Below, piece by piece: positions 1 through 7,233 of a stretch of DNA of 10,239 bases (within the stretch, counting starts at the first letter, position 1; every line of letters starts with the position of its first letter). This DNA is from Patescibacteria group bacterium (GTDB taxonomy: Bacteria; Patescibacteriota; Gracilibacteria; UBA1369; LOWO2-01-FULL-3): the NCBI GenBank assembly GCA_018818755.1, contig JAHIRL010000115.1, positions 1 through 10,239 of the forward strand, read 5' to 3'. The notes beneath the pieces are model-generated. The model had not been told where the DNA came from. It ran no database searches and worked only from the letters and a program-made list of their open reading frames with translations. The translations under genes and the position numbers were made by a program.

Positions 1-222
1 GGCGAAAAACCTCTAGCATTAGAATTTTTACAAAAACTGATTCCCGGAAAAGAATCCACCAACATCCCACCAGAATACGCAGAATATACATCAGATATAA
101 TCATAGAAATTGGCACAGACTACACCAACTCAAAAAAATATATCGAAGATCCCTTTAAATACATGGTGGACCTAACCCCAACAATCGATGAAACAGCAGG
201 AGAATCTAGTTCGGATCAATAA
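1..222 (+). CDS. C-terminal end of a probable LytR-CpsA-Psr (LCP) family protein, 5' truncated
   Basis: Frame 1 is open from the first base to TAA at 220-222 and gives the last 73 residues of a protein that starts outside the window. The segment SDIIIEIGTDY (about residues 31-41 of the fragment) resembles the end of the LytR C-terminal domain, which often closes with a hydrophobic strand and G-x-D-Y. A short polar, acidic tail follows (ending ESSSDQ). LCP proteins are membrane-anchored enzymes that attach teichoic acid-like or other glycopolymers to peptidoglycan. The neighbouring carboxypeptidase and mraY suit a wall role. The catalytic LCP domain is not in the window, so the assignment rests on a short C-terminal match only. 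The next gene starts inside this one, overlapping by 35 bp. Confidence 0.5.
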   Translation, partial: GEKPLALEFLQKLIPGKESTNIPPEYAEYTSDIIIEIGTDYTNSKKYIEDPFKYMVDLTPTIDETAGESSSDQ

Positions 223-904
223 ATTTATTTCCCAAAATACAGAATACTCGCGCAGAAAAGCTGATGAACTAATTGATCAAGGAAAAGTAAAACTCAACGG
301 CAAAATAGTCGATTCCCCTGGAGTTCAAATAGATCCCCAAAACGATAGATTGGAAATCGACAACATCTCCATAAAAGTCGCCCCTTTCGAAAAGACATAC
401 ATAGCCCTACACAAACCTATGGGCTTTGTAACAACAAGAAACGACGAAATGGGTAGACAAACCGTCATGGACCTAATTCCAAAAAACAAAAACCTAAAAC
501 CAATCGGACGCTTAGACAAAAAAACCGAAGGACTGCTTTTATTGAGCAACGACGGCGATTTTATCAATCGACTCACTCATCCCCGTTTCGAATGTGACAA
601 AACATATTTAGCCGAAATAAGCGATCCACTAGACCCGAAAGACCAGGAATTACTCGAAAAAGGAGTACGAATCGACAGAAAAGTTACCTACCCTGCAGAA
701 ATTGAACTGATACAGCCAAATTTAGTTAAAATCAAAATTCACGAAGGACGCAACAGACAAATTAGAAAAATGTTTGAATTATTGGGCTATACTGTGAAAT
801 ACTTAAAGAGAATCCAAATTGGAGGGGTTTCTCTTGGTGCTCTCAAAAAAGGAGCATATCGAAATTTAACTAAATCAGAAGTTAATGCTTACAAATCTGC
901 TTAG
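188..904 (+). CDS. rluB: RsuA/RluB-family rRNA pseudouridine synthase
   Basis: This 238-residue protein isomerises a specific uridine of rRNA to pseudouridine; RluB acts on 23S rRNA near the peptidyl transferase centre. An N-terminal S4 RNA-binding domain covers about residues 8-60 (RINKFISQN...SRRKADELIDQG). The catalytic domain follows, with GRLDKKTEGLLLLSNDG at 107-123, where D110 is the predicted nucleophile, and the family signature HEGRNRQIRKMF at 185-196. Length is normal for the family. The ATG at 188 lies just ahead of the S4 domain and overlaps the upstream gene by 35 bp, with no Shine-Dalgarno, so translational coupling is likely. The stop is TAG. Family membership is very clear; the choice of RluB over RsuA, RluE or RluF, and so the exact target uridine, rests on overall resemblance (R-x-TV-x-DLIP, long C-terminal region). 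Confidence 0.9.
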   Translation: MKQQENLVRINKFISQNTEYSRRKADELIDQGKVKLNGKIVDSPGVQIDPQNDRLEIDNISIKVAPFEKTYIALHKPMGFVTTRNDEMGRQTVMDLIPKNKNLKPIGRLDKKTEGLLLLSNDGDFINRLTHPRFECDKTYLAEISDPLDPKDQELLEKGVRIDRKVTYPAEIELIQPNLVKIKIHEGRNRQIRKMFELLGYTVKYLKRIQIGGVSLGALKKGAYRNLTKSEVNAYKSA

Positions 905-1802
905 TCTATACATAGCATCCAGCATCCAGACACATCTGGATACAAATCTAAATACAAATTCAAATATACCCACCTCAAGCGTAAAAGCCGCAAGCTTTGA
1001 TCTTATTCAACTATCAAAAGATTCTCCCCCCCCTCTAAAAAATCCCAAAATGGTTGCGCCCATCGTTGACGCCGGCTCAGCAATGGTCATTGACCTTAAA
1101 AGCGGTTCAATCCTTCTTGAAAAAAGCATTCACCAAAGACGAAAAATTGCCAGCATCACAAAATTGATGACAGCCCTAATAATCCTGGAAGAAAACAATT
1201 TTGACGAAATTGTCACAGTCAGCAACAATTCAGCCGCAACAGGCGGTTCCACAATGTACCTACGCAAAGGTGAAGAAATCGAACTAATAAATCTTCTCAA
1301 CGGTTTGATAATCAATTCCGCCAACGACGCCGCCGTCGCCCTGGCCGAACACAACGCCGGAGATGTAAACACCTTCACAGAAAAAATGAACAAAAAAGCC
1401 CTTAGCCTTGGCCTTGTAAATACCCACTTCGCCAACCCCAGCGGTTTGGATCACAACGAGAACTATTCATCAGCCTATGACTTGGCAAAACTAAGCCGCT
1501 ATGTCTATCAAAAACAATTTGTAAAAGAAGTCGCCAAAGTTCAGGAAATGCAGGTAAAATCTACCGACGGAAAATTAGTCCACAAATTAAACTCAACCAA
1601 CCTACTACTCGGCGACGAAAACTATCACATCAAAGGACTCAAGACAGGAAAAACGGACGGAGCCGGAGAATGCCTAATTGCAATCGCAGAAAATGAACAA
1701 GGAGCAGAAATACTCACGGTAATACTTGGTAGTTCAGCACGCTTCCGTGAGAGCAAAATCCTTATTGATTGGGTTTTTAGAGCCTATACCTGGAAAAACT
1801 AA
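885..1802 (+). CDS. serine-type D-Ala-D-Ala carboxypeptidase (peptidase S11, DacF/PBP5-like)
   Basis: This 305-residue enzyme trims the terminal D-alanine from peptidoglycan pentapeptides outside the cytoplasmic membrane. All three penicillin-binding motifs are present and well spaced: SITK at 90-93 with nucleophile S90, SAN at 145-147, and KTG at 253-255. The protein ends soon after the catalytic domain, so it lacks the C-terminal PBP5 beta domain and amphipathic anchor. The N-terminus (MLTNLLSLYIASS) is hydrophobic but has no positive n-region, making a weak signal peptide. A polar, low-complexity linker covers about residues 15-55, encoded partly by a run of eight C at 1026-1033. The ATG at 885 lies inside the end of the pseudouridine synthase gene (20 bp overlap). 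A start at Met56 is possible but would remove any export signal. Confidence 0.92.
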   Translation: MLTNLLSLYIASSIQTHLDTNLNTNSNIPTSSVKAASFDLIQLSKDSPPPLKNPKMVAPIVDAGSAMVIDLKSGSILLEKSIHQRRKIASITKLMTALIILEENNFDEIVTVSNNSAATGGSTMYLRKGEEIELINLLNGLIINSANDAAVALAEHNAGDVNTFTEKMNKKALSLGLVNTHFANPSGLDHNENYSSAYDLAKLSRYVYQKQFVKEVAKVQEMQVKSTDGKLVHKLNSTNLLLGDENYHIKGLKTGKTDGAGECLIAIAENEQGAEILTVILGSSARFRESKILIDWVFRAYTWKN

Positions 1803-1811
1803 AACTATTTT

Positions 1812-2867
1812 ATGGAGAAAACAATTTCACAATTAATACTCATATTTGGTTCTGGAACCTTGGCATTTTTGATCGCCCTAGCCCTAACTCCCTGGTTCAC
1901 AAGACAACTTATTCGCTTCCGAATTGGTAAACAGATAAGATCGGCAAGCCTTTCCGGAGAAAAATCCAGCTTGTTTTCAGCCCTCCACGCAAAAAAAAGC
2001 GGCACCCCCACAATGGGAGGAATCCTAATTTGGGGCACAACTTTCCTAATCGTAATTTTTTCACGAATACTCTCAGCAACTGGAATTTTCGATCGTTCAC
2101 TTCTAAACAGAAAAGAAACCTGGATTCCCCTATTTACCTTGGGAACCTGCGCCATCCTCGGTGCAGTAGACGATTATTTAAATGTTAAAGGAATCGGAAA
2201 AACAAAAGGTCTAAGCGCAAAACTAAAACTCCTCTGGCTCACAATCTTCGCCGCAGTAGGCGCCTGGTGGTTTTACGCAAAACTTGGATTCAATTCAATA
2301 GCCGTCCCCATCCCCGGAATCGAGAACATCCCTGTGGGACTCTGGTACATCCCCATATTCATTTTTATTATCCTAGCCACAGCGAACTCTGTAAACTTCA
2401 CAGACGGCCTAGACGGGCTCGCCAGTGGCCTCCTAATACTCGCCTTCGGCGCTTTTGGAGTAATTGCCTATGCCAAAGGAATGCTCATCCTCTCTGCCCT
2501 CTGCGCAGTAATTTCTGGCGCAAATTTAGCCTTCCTCTGGTTCAACATCCCCCCCGCCCGCTTCTATATGGGTGATACCGGTTCCCTAAGTCTGGGAGCC
2601 ACCCTGGGGGTAATAGCAATGCTAACCGATCAAATCCTCGTTCTCCCCATTATCGGAGTAATATTCGTAATCGAAGGTTTATCTGTAGTAATTCAACTCT
2701 TCTCCAAAAAATTCTTTGGGCGCAAAGTTTTTCAAATAGCACCAATTCATCATCACTTCGAACAAAAAGGCATGGCCGAATTCACAATCGTCATGCGTTT
2801 CTGGATTATCGGTGCAATCTTTGCCAGTGCCGGAACAATCCTAGGCTTAATGACCCTATCCAACTAA
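1812..2867 (+). CDS. mraY: phospho-N-acetylmuramoyl-pentapeptide transferase (MraY)
   Basis: MraY transfers phospho-MurNAc-pentapeptide from UDP to undecaprenyl phosphate, giving lipid I, the first membrane step of peptidoglycan synthesis. The 351-residue protein has the usual length and is strongly hydrophobic with about ten membrane segments. Diagnostic motifs are PTMGG at 66-70, the Asp pair DDY at 120-122, NSVNFTDGLDGLASG at 192-206 (D198, D201), MGDTGS at 253-258 (D255, Mg/catalysis) and APIHHHFE at 310-317. It starts 9 bp after the carboxypeptidase stop and has no clear Shine-Dalgarno. In many bacteria mraY sits in the dcw cluster between murF and murD; here it follows an S11 carboxypeptidase, and the rsmH-ftsL part of that cluster is 7 kb away on the other strand. 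It is the last gene of its transcription unit. Confidence 0.97.
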   Translation: MEKTISQLILIFGSGTLAFLIALALTPWFTRQLIRFRIGKQIRSASLSGEKSSLFSALHAKKSGTPTMGGILIWGTTFLIVIFSRILSATGIFDRSLLNRKETWIPLFTLGTCAILGAVDDYLNVKGIGKTKGLSAKLKLLWLTIFAAVGAWWFYAKLGFNSIAVPIPGIENIPVGLWYIPIFIFIILATANSVNFTDGLDGLASGLLILAFGAFGVIAYAKGMLILSALCAVISGANLAFLWFNIPPARFYMGDTGSLSLGATLGVIAMLTDQILVLPIIGVIFVIEGLSVVIQLFSKKFFGRKVFQIAPIHHHFEQKGMAEFTIVMRFWIIGAIFASAGTILGLMTLSN

Positions 2868-2874
2868 GACGCAT

Positions 2875-4644
2875 TTACTGCAACTCCAATGGTAAAACTT
2901 TATCTCCATAAACCTTCACACCATATTTGTCTTCCCCCGGAACCTCCGCAAGTTCAGGCATTTCTTCTTCCTCTTCCTCAATAATCTCCTCCTCAGCAAC
3001 TTCAGCAAGAATAGCAGGCTTTTGAACTTCTTCCTGTCCACCTTCATTCACAGCAACTAAATATTGCTCAAGATCTTCAATTCCGGTTTCCAAACTTTCT
3101 TTAGCCTCCTTATCTTCAACTCCCATCTCCTCAAGCATCAATTTCATATCATCAATTTCCCCTTCTGCACCTTCCACGATTCCTCTATCCACACTTTCCT
3201 CAACCTCACCAATTTTATCATTCAACATATCAATCTTTTTTTCCAAATATTTCGCATCGTCCTTGATTGCACTAAGAGAAATCTCATCAATAAACTCCTT
3301 CGCCGCATACAATTTTGATTCTGAACTGACAACACTTAGGTCTTTCTTATGGGCAAGAATTTTATTATCAACATAAGATCTCAATTCAGCCGCAAACTCC
3401 TCATCAGTCAAATCAACACCATCCACAAAAGCATAAAAATTATTCACAGCCTCTTTGTATTGATCCATAACCAATAAAACTTCGTTTTCCTCTTCCTCAC
3501 TCAAATCCTCTTTCTCAAAACGAAGCTGAGCCCCAATAAATTTCTTTTCAACAATTTCAAATTCCTTCTTAGCCTTCTCAACATCATCAAAAGTCAAAGC
3601 CACAGAAAGCCTCTCTTTCAAACTTTCATCCAAAGAAACATCCTTCTCACTTTTTGCCTTAAGACTCTCAAGCTTAGCCGCCACAATTTTCTCCTTCACC
3701 TCCAAAACATATTCCTTATCATCCTCCAAATTTGCACTCACCCACTCATTTTCTCTTTCCTCTTTTTCAATTTTTTCAACCTTCACATCTCCATTAACAA
3801 CAGCCTTTTCGCCGGTAACAACTTTCGAAACCTTCTTATCCCCTCCCCTTTCAACTTCAACAGATCTATTAAAAACACCCACCTCGACCTCATCATTTTT
3901 AAGCTCAACATTAAAAGCCGCCTTCTTTGTTTTGGCTGAAACATCCTTCGCAGAAACGATAAAAGCGGCATCATCCCCCACCAAATTTACAACCCGAGAC
4001 CACACTTTCCCCTTCAATAAACTAACCTCAACCATACTATCCACATTATCTCCACCTTGCCCCAAGAGCCTTTTAACCAAAAGTTCTGTCTCTGAACTCA
4101 AACGGCTTACACTATCATCAAAATATTTAATCACAGCAGATCCGGCATCACCAGTACCAACTTTATCATCTTCATACAATTTCATCCCTGCCTCAGCTTC
4201 AATCACTTTCCCTTCACGCTCAACGAAAATCGGTCCCTCAAAAGAATCCAAAACCGTAAAGGTCTCAGCACGAACCACTTGCGTATTAACTCCCACAAAA
4301 GAGAACATCCCAAAAACCATAAACATCAACACACCAGCACTCACAAATTTCTTACTAAAATCAAAAACATTGCGCCAAACAAAAGTTCTCTGAGCCCGAG
4401 TATTTAGAGAAACAAAAACCCGCTCCTTTATTAGTGCACGCTGAGAAGCAGGAAAATCGATATTAGCAACCAAATGTCGCATATGTCGAATCAAGGAACT
4501 TAAAGACACACCCTCCTTATTTTCGCTAACAGCAATCTTCGTAAAAACTCTTTCCTTAATATTTAAATAAGAACCCTCGCTTATCGAAGGCTTTTTTATG
4601 TTTTTTAGATACTGCTCCAGTTGTTCAAGATTGTCCTTATTCAT
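2875..4644 (-). CDS. membrane-anchored FecR-domain protein, probable regulator of the adjacent sigma factor
   Basis: The 589-residue protein has four parts. The N-terminal cytoplasmic stretch (1-95) holds two similar motifs, IKERVF at 29-34 and again at 72-77. A single membrane segment lies at about 99-118. A FecR-like beta domain follows at about 128-235 (DSFEGPIFVEREGK, GDAGSAVIKYFDDS, LLKGKVWSRV). The long acidic, helical, coiled-coil C-terminal half (about 310-535) ends in a Glu-rich tail (552-561). In the FecR family the cytoplasmic end binds a cognate ECF sigma factor and the external part senses a signal. The gene begins 38 bp after the sigma factor stop on the same strand, so the two are probably cotranscribed. 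The usual TonB receptor partner is not visible, so no link to iron is claimed. It is much longer than classic FecR (about 320 residues). The ligand is unknown. Confidence 0.72.
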   Translation of the reverse strand: MNKDNLEQLEQYLKNIKKPSISEGSYLNIKERVFTKIAVSENKEGVSLSSLIRHMRHLVANIDFPASQRALIKERVFVSLNTRAQRTFVWRNVFDFSKKFVSAGVLMFMVFGMFSFVGVNTQVVRAETFTVLDSFEGPIFVEREGKVIEAEAGMKLYEDDKVGTGDAGSAVIKYFDDSVSRLSSETELLVKRLLGQGGDNVDSMVEVSLLKGKVWSRVVNLVGDDAAFIVSAKDVSAKTKKAAFNVELKNDEVEVGVFNRSVEVERGGDKKVSKVVTGEKAVVNGDVKVEKIEKEERENEWVSANLEDDKEYVLEVKEKIVAAKLESLKAKSEKDVSLDESLKERLSVALTFDDVEKAKKEFEIVEKKFIGAQLRFEKEDLSEEEENEVLLVMDQYKEAVNNFYAFVDGVDLTDEEFAAELRSYVDNKILAHKKDLSVVSSESKLYAAKEFIDEISLSAIKDDAKYLEKKIDMLNDKIGEVEESVDRGIVEGAEGEIDDMKLMLEEMGVEDKEAKESLETGIEDLEQYLVAVNEGGQEEVQKPAILAEVAEEEIIEEEEEEMPELAEVPGEDKYGVKVYGDKVLPLELQ

Positions 4645-4682
4645 ACACAGTGTTATACGATTGGGCTTTACCCATTGTTACA

Positions 4683-5255
4683 TTATAAGTGCCTCGCCGC
4701 CCCCATCTCCTCAAGCTCCTGTTTTAAAGCTTTCAAGGCCCTAAACTGCAAAATCCGCAGACTCCCTTCACTCTTCCCAATCATTTGGGCAATTTCTCGA
4801 TTAGAAAGATCATTAACAAACTTATAAATCAAAAATTCTCGATAGTTATCTTTCAATTTTCCCATAGCCCTTCGAAGCAAGTTCTGCTCCAAGGTATCTT
4901 CAGTGGTTTTTATCGGATTGTGTTCCCGTTTATAGTCGGCAATTTTGTAGTCAAGCTCATCAAAAGTTTTGCTGGATCGATAATGATCAATCACCAAATT
5001 ATGCGCAATCCTAAAAACCCAGGCCGAAAAAGATTTTTTCTGAGGTTTATACTGCTTAATATTCTCCCAAACTTTCAAAAAAACCGTTTCCACAATATCA
5101 TCCACCTCAGCCTGATTCACCTTGTAATAAACATATCGAAAAATCGGATCAATAAGCAAATTATAGAGATCAGAAAAGGCCTCCTTATCACCTTTCTGGA
5201 CAAGAAGCACCAAGTCTTCAATCTCCTCTGCTTTTTCTTTTAAAATTGAACCCAT
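4683..5255 (-). CDS. ECF-like RNA polymerase sigma-70 family sigma factor
   Basis: This 190-residue protein directs RNA polymerase to a specific promoter set. Region 2 covers about residues 22-95: the core-binding helix QKGDKEAFSDLYNLL, then VDDIVETVFLKVWENI and FSAWVFRIAHNLVIDHYR, which match the -10 recognition part. Region 4 covers about 128-180, with a helix-turn-helix in LSNREIAQMIGKSEGSLRILQ (150-170) followed by RALKALKQEL. Region 3 is absent, as in ECF sigmas. The EGSLRILQ-R-ALKAL sequence is typical of the family. It lies directly upstream of a FecR-domain membrane protein on the same strand, so it is likely controlled by that protein. A sigma70-type promoter about 23 bp upstream (5278-5307) would give a leader of roughly 15 nt and supports the ATG at 5255. 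Confidence 0.9.
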   Translation of the reverse strand: MGSILKEKAEEIEDLVLLVQKGDKEAFSDLYNLLIDPIFRYVYYKVNQAEVDDIVETVFLKVWENIKQYKPQKKSFSAWVFRIAHNLVIDHYRSSKTFDELDYKIADYKREHNPIKTTEDTLEQNLLRRAMGKLKDNYREFLIYKFVNDLSNREIAQMIGKSEGSLRILQFRALKALKQELEEMGAARHL

Positions 5256-5277
5256 TATTATAATTAACGTGAGCAGT

Positions 5278-5307
5278 AGTATAAACGTTGCGGAAAAAGA
5301 ATGTCAA
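5278..5307 (-). promoter_or_regulatory. sigma70-type promoter of the sigma factor-FecR pair
   Basis: On the minus strand a perfect -35 TTGACA (5307-5302) is separated by 18 bp from -10 TATACT (5283-5278, five of six consensus bases). Transcription would begin near 5271, about 16 nt ahead of the ATG at 5255. The -35 box starts only 5 bp after the fructose-bisphosphatase stop. A second TATAAT (5264-5259) touches the start codon and has only a poor -35 partner, so it is less likely to be used. Confidence 0.6.
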
Positions 5308-5311
5308 AGCC

Positions 5312-6214
5312 TTATTTTTCCAGATACTCCTCACATCTTCGCACTTCCCCTTTACTACCAAGATAAATTGGCGTCCTTTGATCTAAAGACACAACTTCCT
5401 TCTCCAAAATCCGCATCCTTCCATCGCTTGCAGCTCCTCCAGCCTGCTCCATCAAAAACGCCATCGGCGCACACTCAAAAAGCAGTCTCAACTTGCCATT
5501 CGGCGCATCCTCATATCCCGGATAAGAGAAAATACCCTTTCCCTTCAGAAGAATTTGATTTACATCCGGAACCATCCCCCCCGAATACCTAAGTGTATAT
5601 TGATTATCACACCAGTAATGAACAAGATCCATATAATCCTTTCTCTTAGCACTCGCCCGCAAATTCCCCGGCGCAAACATCTTCCCCTCACCCACCGTAA
5701 TTTCCTTATCATTCATCTCAAATTTATTTTCAGCATTCAAAATAAACTCCTTCACACCATTTCCCGTAGTCAAAAGCAAGGTTGTCCGCGGACCATAAAC
5801 AGCAATCACACTAGCCACCTGCTCACTCCCCTTCACACCAACAAAACTTCCGGTCTTATAAACCCCAAATATAGTTCCCACAGCCAAATTAACATCTACC
5901 AAAGACGATCCATCCAAAGGATCATAACAAACCCCATATTCTCCATCCCCCACTTTTATCTCATCCGGCAATTCCTCAGAAGCAATCAAACCCACCTGCT
6001 CGCACTCTTTCATATATTTTTGAATAATCTCATCCGACTCAACATCAAGCTCCAACTGCTCCTCCCCAAAAACATTCTCCGTCCCAGCTTTCCCAATCTT
6101 CCCCAATTTCACAAGCGCCGAAATCTCCTTTACGGAGTTTTTACATGCACAAAGCACCTCAAAAAGATCCCCATTTACCCCCACTTCTTTCAAATAATCG
6201 CAATATTTAGTCAT
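5312..6214 (-). CDS. fbp: class I fructose-1,6-bisphosphatase
   Basis: This 300-residue enzyme hydrolyses fructose-1,6-bisphosphate to fructose-6-phosphate, the committed step of gluconeogenesis. Class I signatures are clear: the SEE metal ligands at 79-81 (E80, E81), DPLDGSS at 98-104 (D98, D101), the substrate segment RYSGGMVPDVNQ at 209-220, and KLRLLFECAPMAFLMEQAGG at 241-260, with metal ligand E247. It is about 30 residues shorter than E. coli Fbp, mostly at the N-terminus and in loops. The usual AMP-binding TGELT is here NGDLF (14-18), so AMP inhibition may be lost. It starts 9 bp after the GAPDH stop without a Shine-Dalgarno and is the last of three cotranscribed gluconeogenic genes. 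A fructose/sedoheptulose dual activity cannot be excluded. Confidence 0.93.
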   Translation of the reverse strand: MTKYCDYLKEVGVNGDLFEVLCACKNSVKEISALVKLGKIGKAGTENVFGEEQLELDVESDEIIQKYMKECEQVGLIASEELPDEIKVGDGEYGVCYDPLDGSSLVDVNLAVGTIFGVYKTGSFVGVKGSEQVASVIAVYGPRTTLLLTTGNGVKEFILNAENKFEMNDKEITVGEGKMFAPGNLRASAKRKDYMDLVHYWCDNQYTLRYSGGMVPDVNQILLKGKGIFSYPGYEDAPNGKLRLLFECAPMAFLMEQAGGAASDGRMRILEKEVVSLDQRTPIYLGSKGEVRRCEEYLEK

Positions 6215-6223
6215 AATAATTAG

Positions 6224-7225
6224 TTATAAAAACCACCGAATCAAATTTACAATCCTCGCCACATAGCCCCATTCATTATCATACCAGGAAACAACTTTAA
6301 GAGTATTTCCCTGCAAAACCTTGGTACTCAGCAAGTCCACAATACTACTACGACTATCCCCTCTAAAGTCCACGGACACAAGAGGCTCATCCGTAGTCCC
6401 CAACACTCCCCTCATATCCTCCTCCTCATATTTCTTAAAAGTTTCATTCACTTCTTCCTCTCTCACACTTCTTCCCAACCTAGCCACTAGATCAATACAG
6501 GAAACAGTCGCCACAGGCACTCTAAAGGCCATCCCATCCACTTTCCCCTCAAGTTCGGGTATCACCCTCGAAATAGCTTTCATAGCACCGGTAGTCGTTG
6601 GAATTATCGACTCCGTCGTTGCCCTTGCTCTCCGAAAATCATCCGGATTGGAGTTATCAAGCAGGTTTTGTGTATAAGTCAAAGCGTGAATCGTGGTTAC
6701 CATAGCGTTCTCTATCCCAAACTCATCATTCAAAACCTTCATCACAGGAGCCAAGCAATTCGTCGTACAGGAAGCATTAGAAATCACCTGAAAATCAGCC
6801 GGATCATAATTTTTCTCATTCACCCCCATCACCACATTTGGAATAGCCAAATCCTTGCAAGGCGCGGTAATAAGCACTTTCTTAGCCCCAGCCTTCAAAT
6901 GTTTGGTCACATCCTCCATCGCCGTAAATTTCCCGGTAGACTCAATAACCAAATCCACATCATGCTTCCCCCAATCCAAATCCTCCGGATTAGCAATCTG
7001 ATACACATAAACCGTCTTTCCATCCACCACCATATTTTCACCCTCCACCCTAATATCCGCTGTACATTTACCATAAATAGAATCATACCTAAGCAAATGC
7101 GCATGGCTATCCGCTGCCGCCCTGCTATTAATTGCCACAACCTCAATATCCGGAGTTTCCAAAATTTGTCTATGCAAATCCCGCCCAATTCTTCCATATC
7201 CGTTAATCGCAATTTTAAACGCCAT
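6224..7225 (-). CDS. gap: type I glyceraldehyde-3-phosphate dehydrogenase, probably NADP-using
   Basis: This 333-residue enzyme interconverts glyceraldehyde-3-phosphate and 1,3-bisphosphoglycerate. It has the Rossmann start INGYGRIGR (7-15), the active site SNASCTTNC at 149-157 with nucleophile C153, partner H180 (TTIHALT), phosphate-binding RARATTESIIPTTTGA (199-214) and the C-terminal WYDNEWGY (314-321). Length is standard. The Asp that selects NAD in most catabolic enzymes (IND) is replaced by S34 followed by R35 (AINSRAAADS), a pattern compatible with binding the 2'-phosphate of NADP. Placed between an aldolase and fructose-bisphosphatase, it more likely works in the reductive, biosynthetic direction, as GapB does. 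It starts 8 bp after the aldolase stop. The function is certain; cofactor preference is inferred. Confidence 0.95.
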   Translation of the reverse strand: MAFKIAINGYGRIGRDLHRQILETPDIEVVAINSRAAADSHAHLLRYDSIYGKCTADIRVEGENMVVDGKTVYVYQIANPEDLDWGKHDVDLVIESTGKFTAMEDVTKHLKAGAKKVLITAPCKDLAIPNVVMGVNEKNYDPADFQVISNASCTTNCLAPVMKVLNDEFGIENAMVTTIHALTYTQNLLDNSNPDDFRRARATTESIIPTTTGAMKAISRVIPELEGKVDGMAFRVPVATVSCIDLVARLGRSVREEEVNETFKKYEEEDMRGVLGTTDEPLVSVDFRGDSRSSIVDLLSTKVLQGNTLKVVSWYDNEWGYVARIVNLIRWFL

Positions 7226-7233
7226 TTTATTTT

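Noticed and set aside
3932..4393. Plus-strand 153-codon frame inside the FecR-domain gene
   Set aside because: It is antisense to a coherent domain-bearing gene and is rich in Ser/Thr/Pro, as expected for a shadow frame.
5259..5264. TATAAT directly before the sigma factor ATG as a promoter -10
   Set aside because: Transcription would begin inside the gene and its -35 partner is poor; the TTGACA/TATACT pair upstream fits better.
5555..6223. Plus-strand 222-codon frame opposite fbp
   Set aside because: Antisense to a gene with all class I catalytic motifs; composition (His, Ile, Asn, Pro rich) is typical of a shadow.
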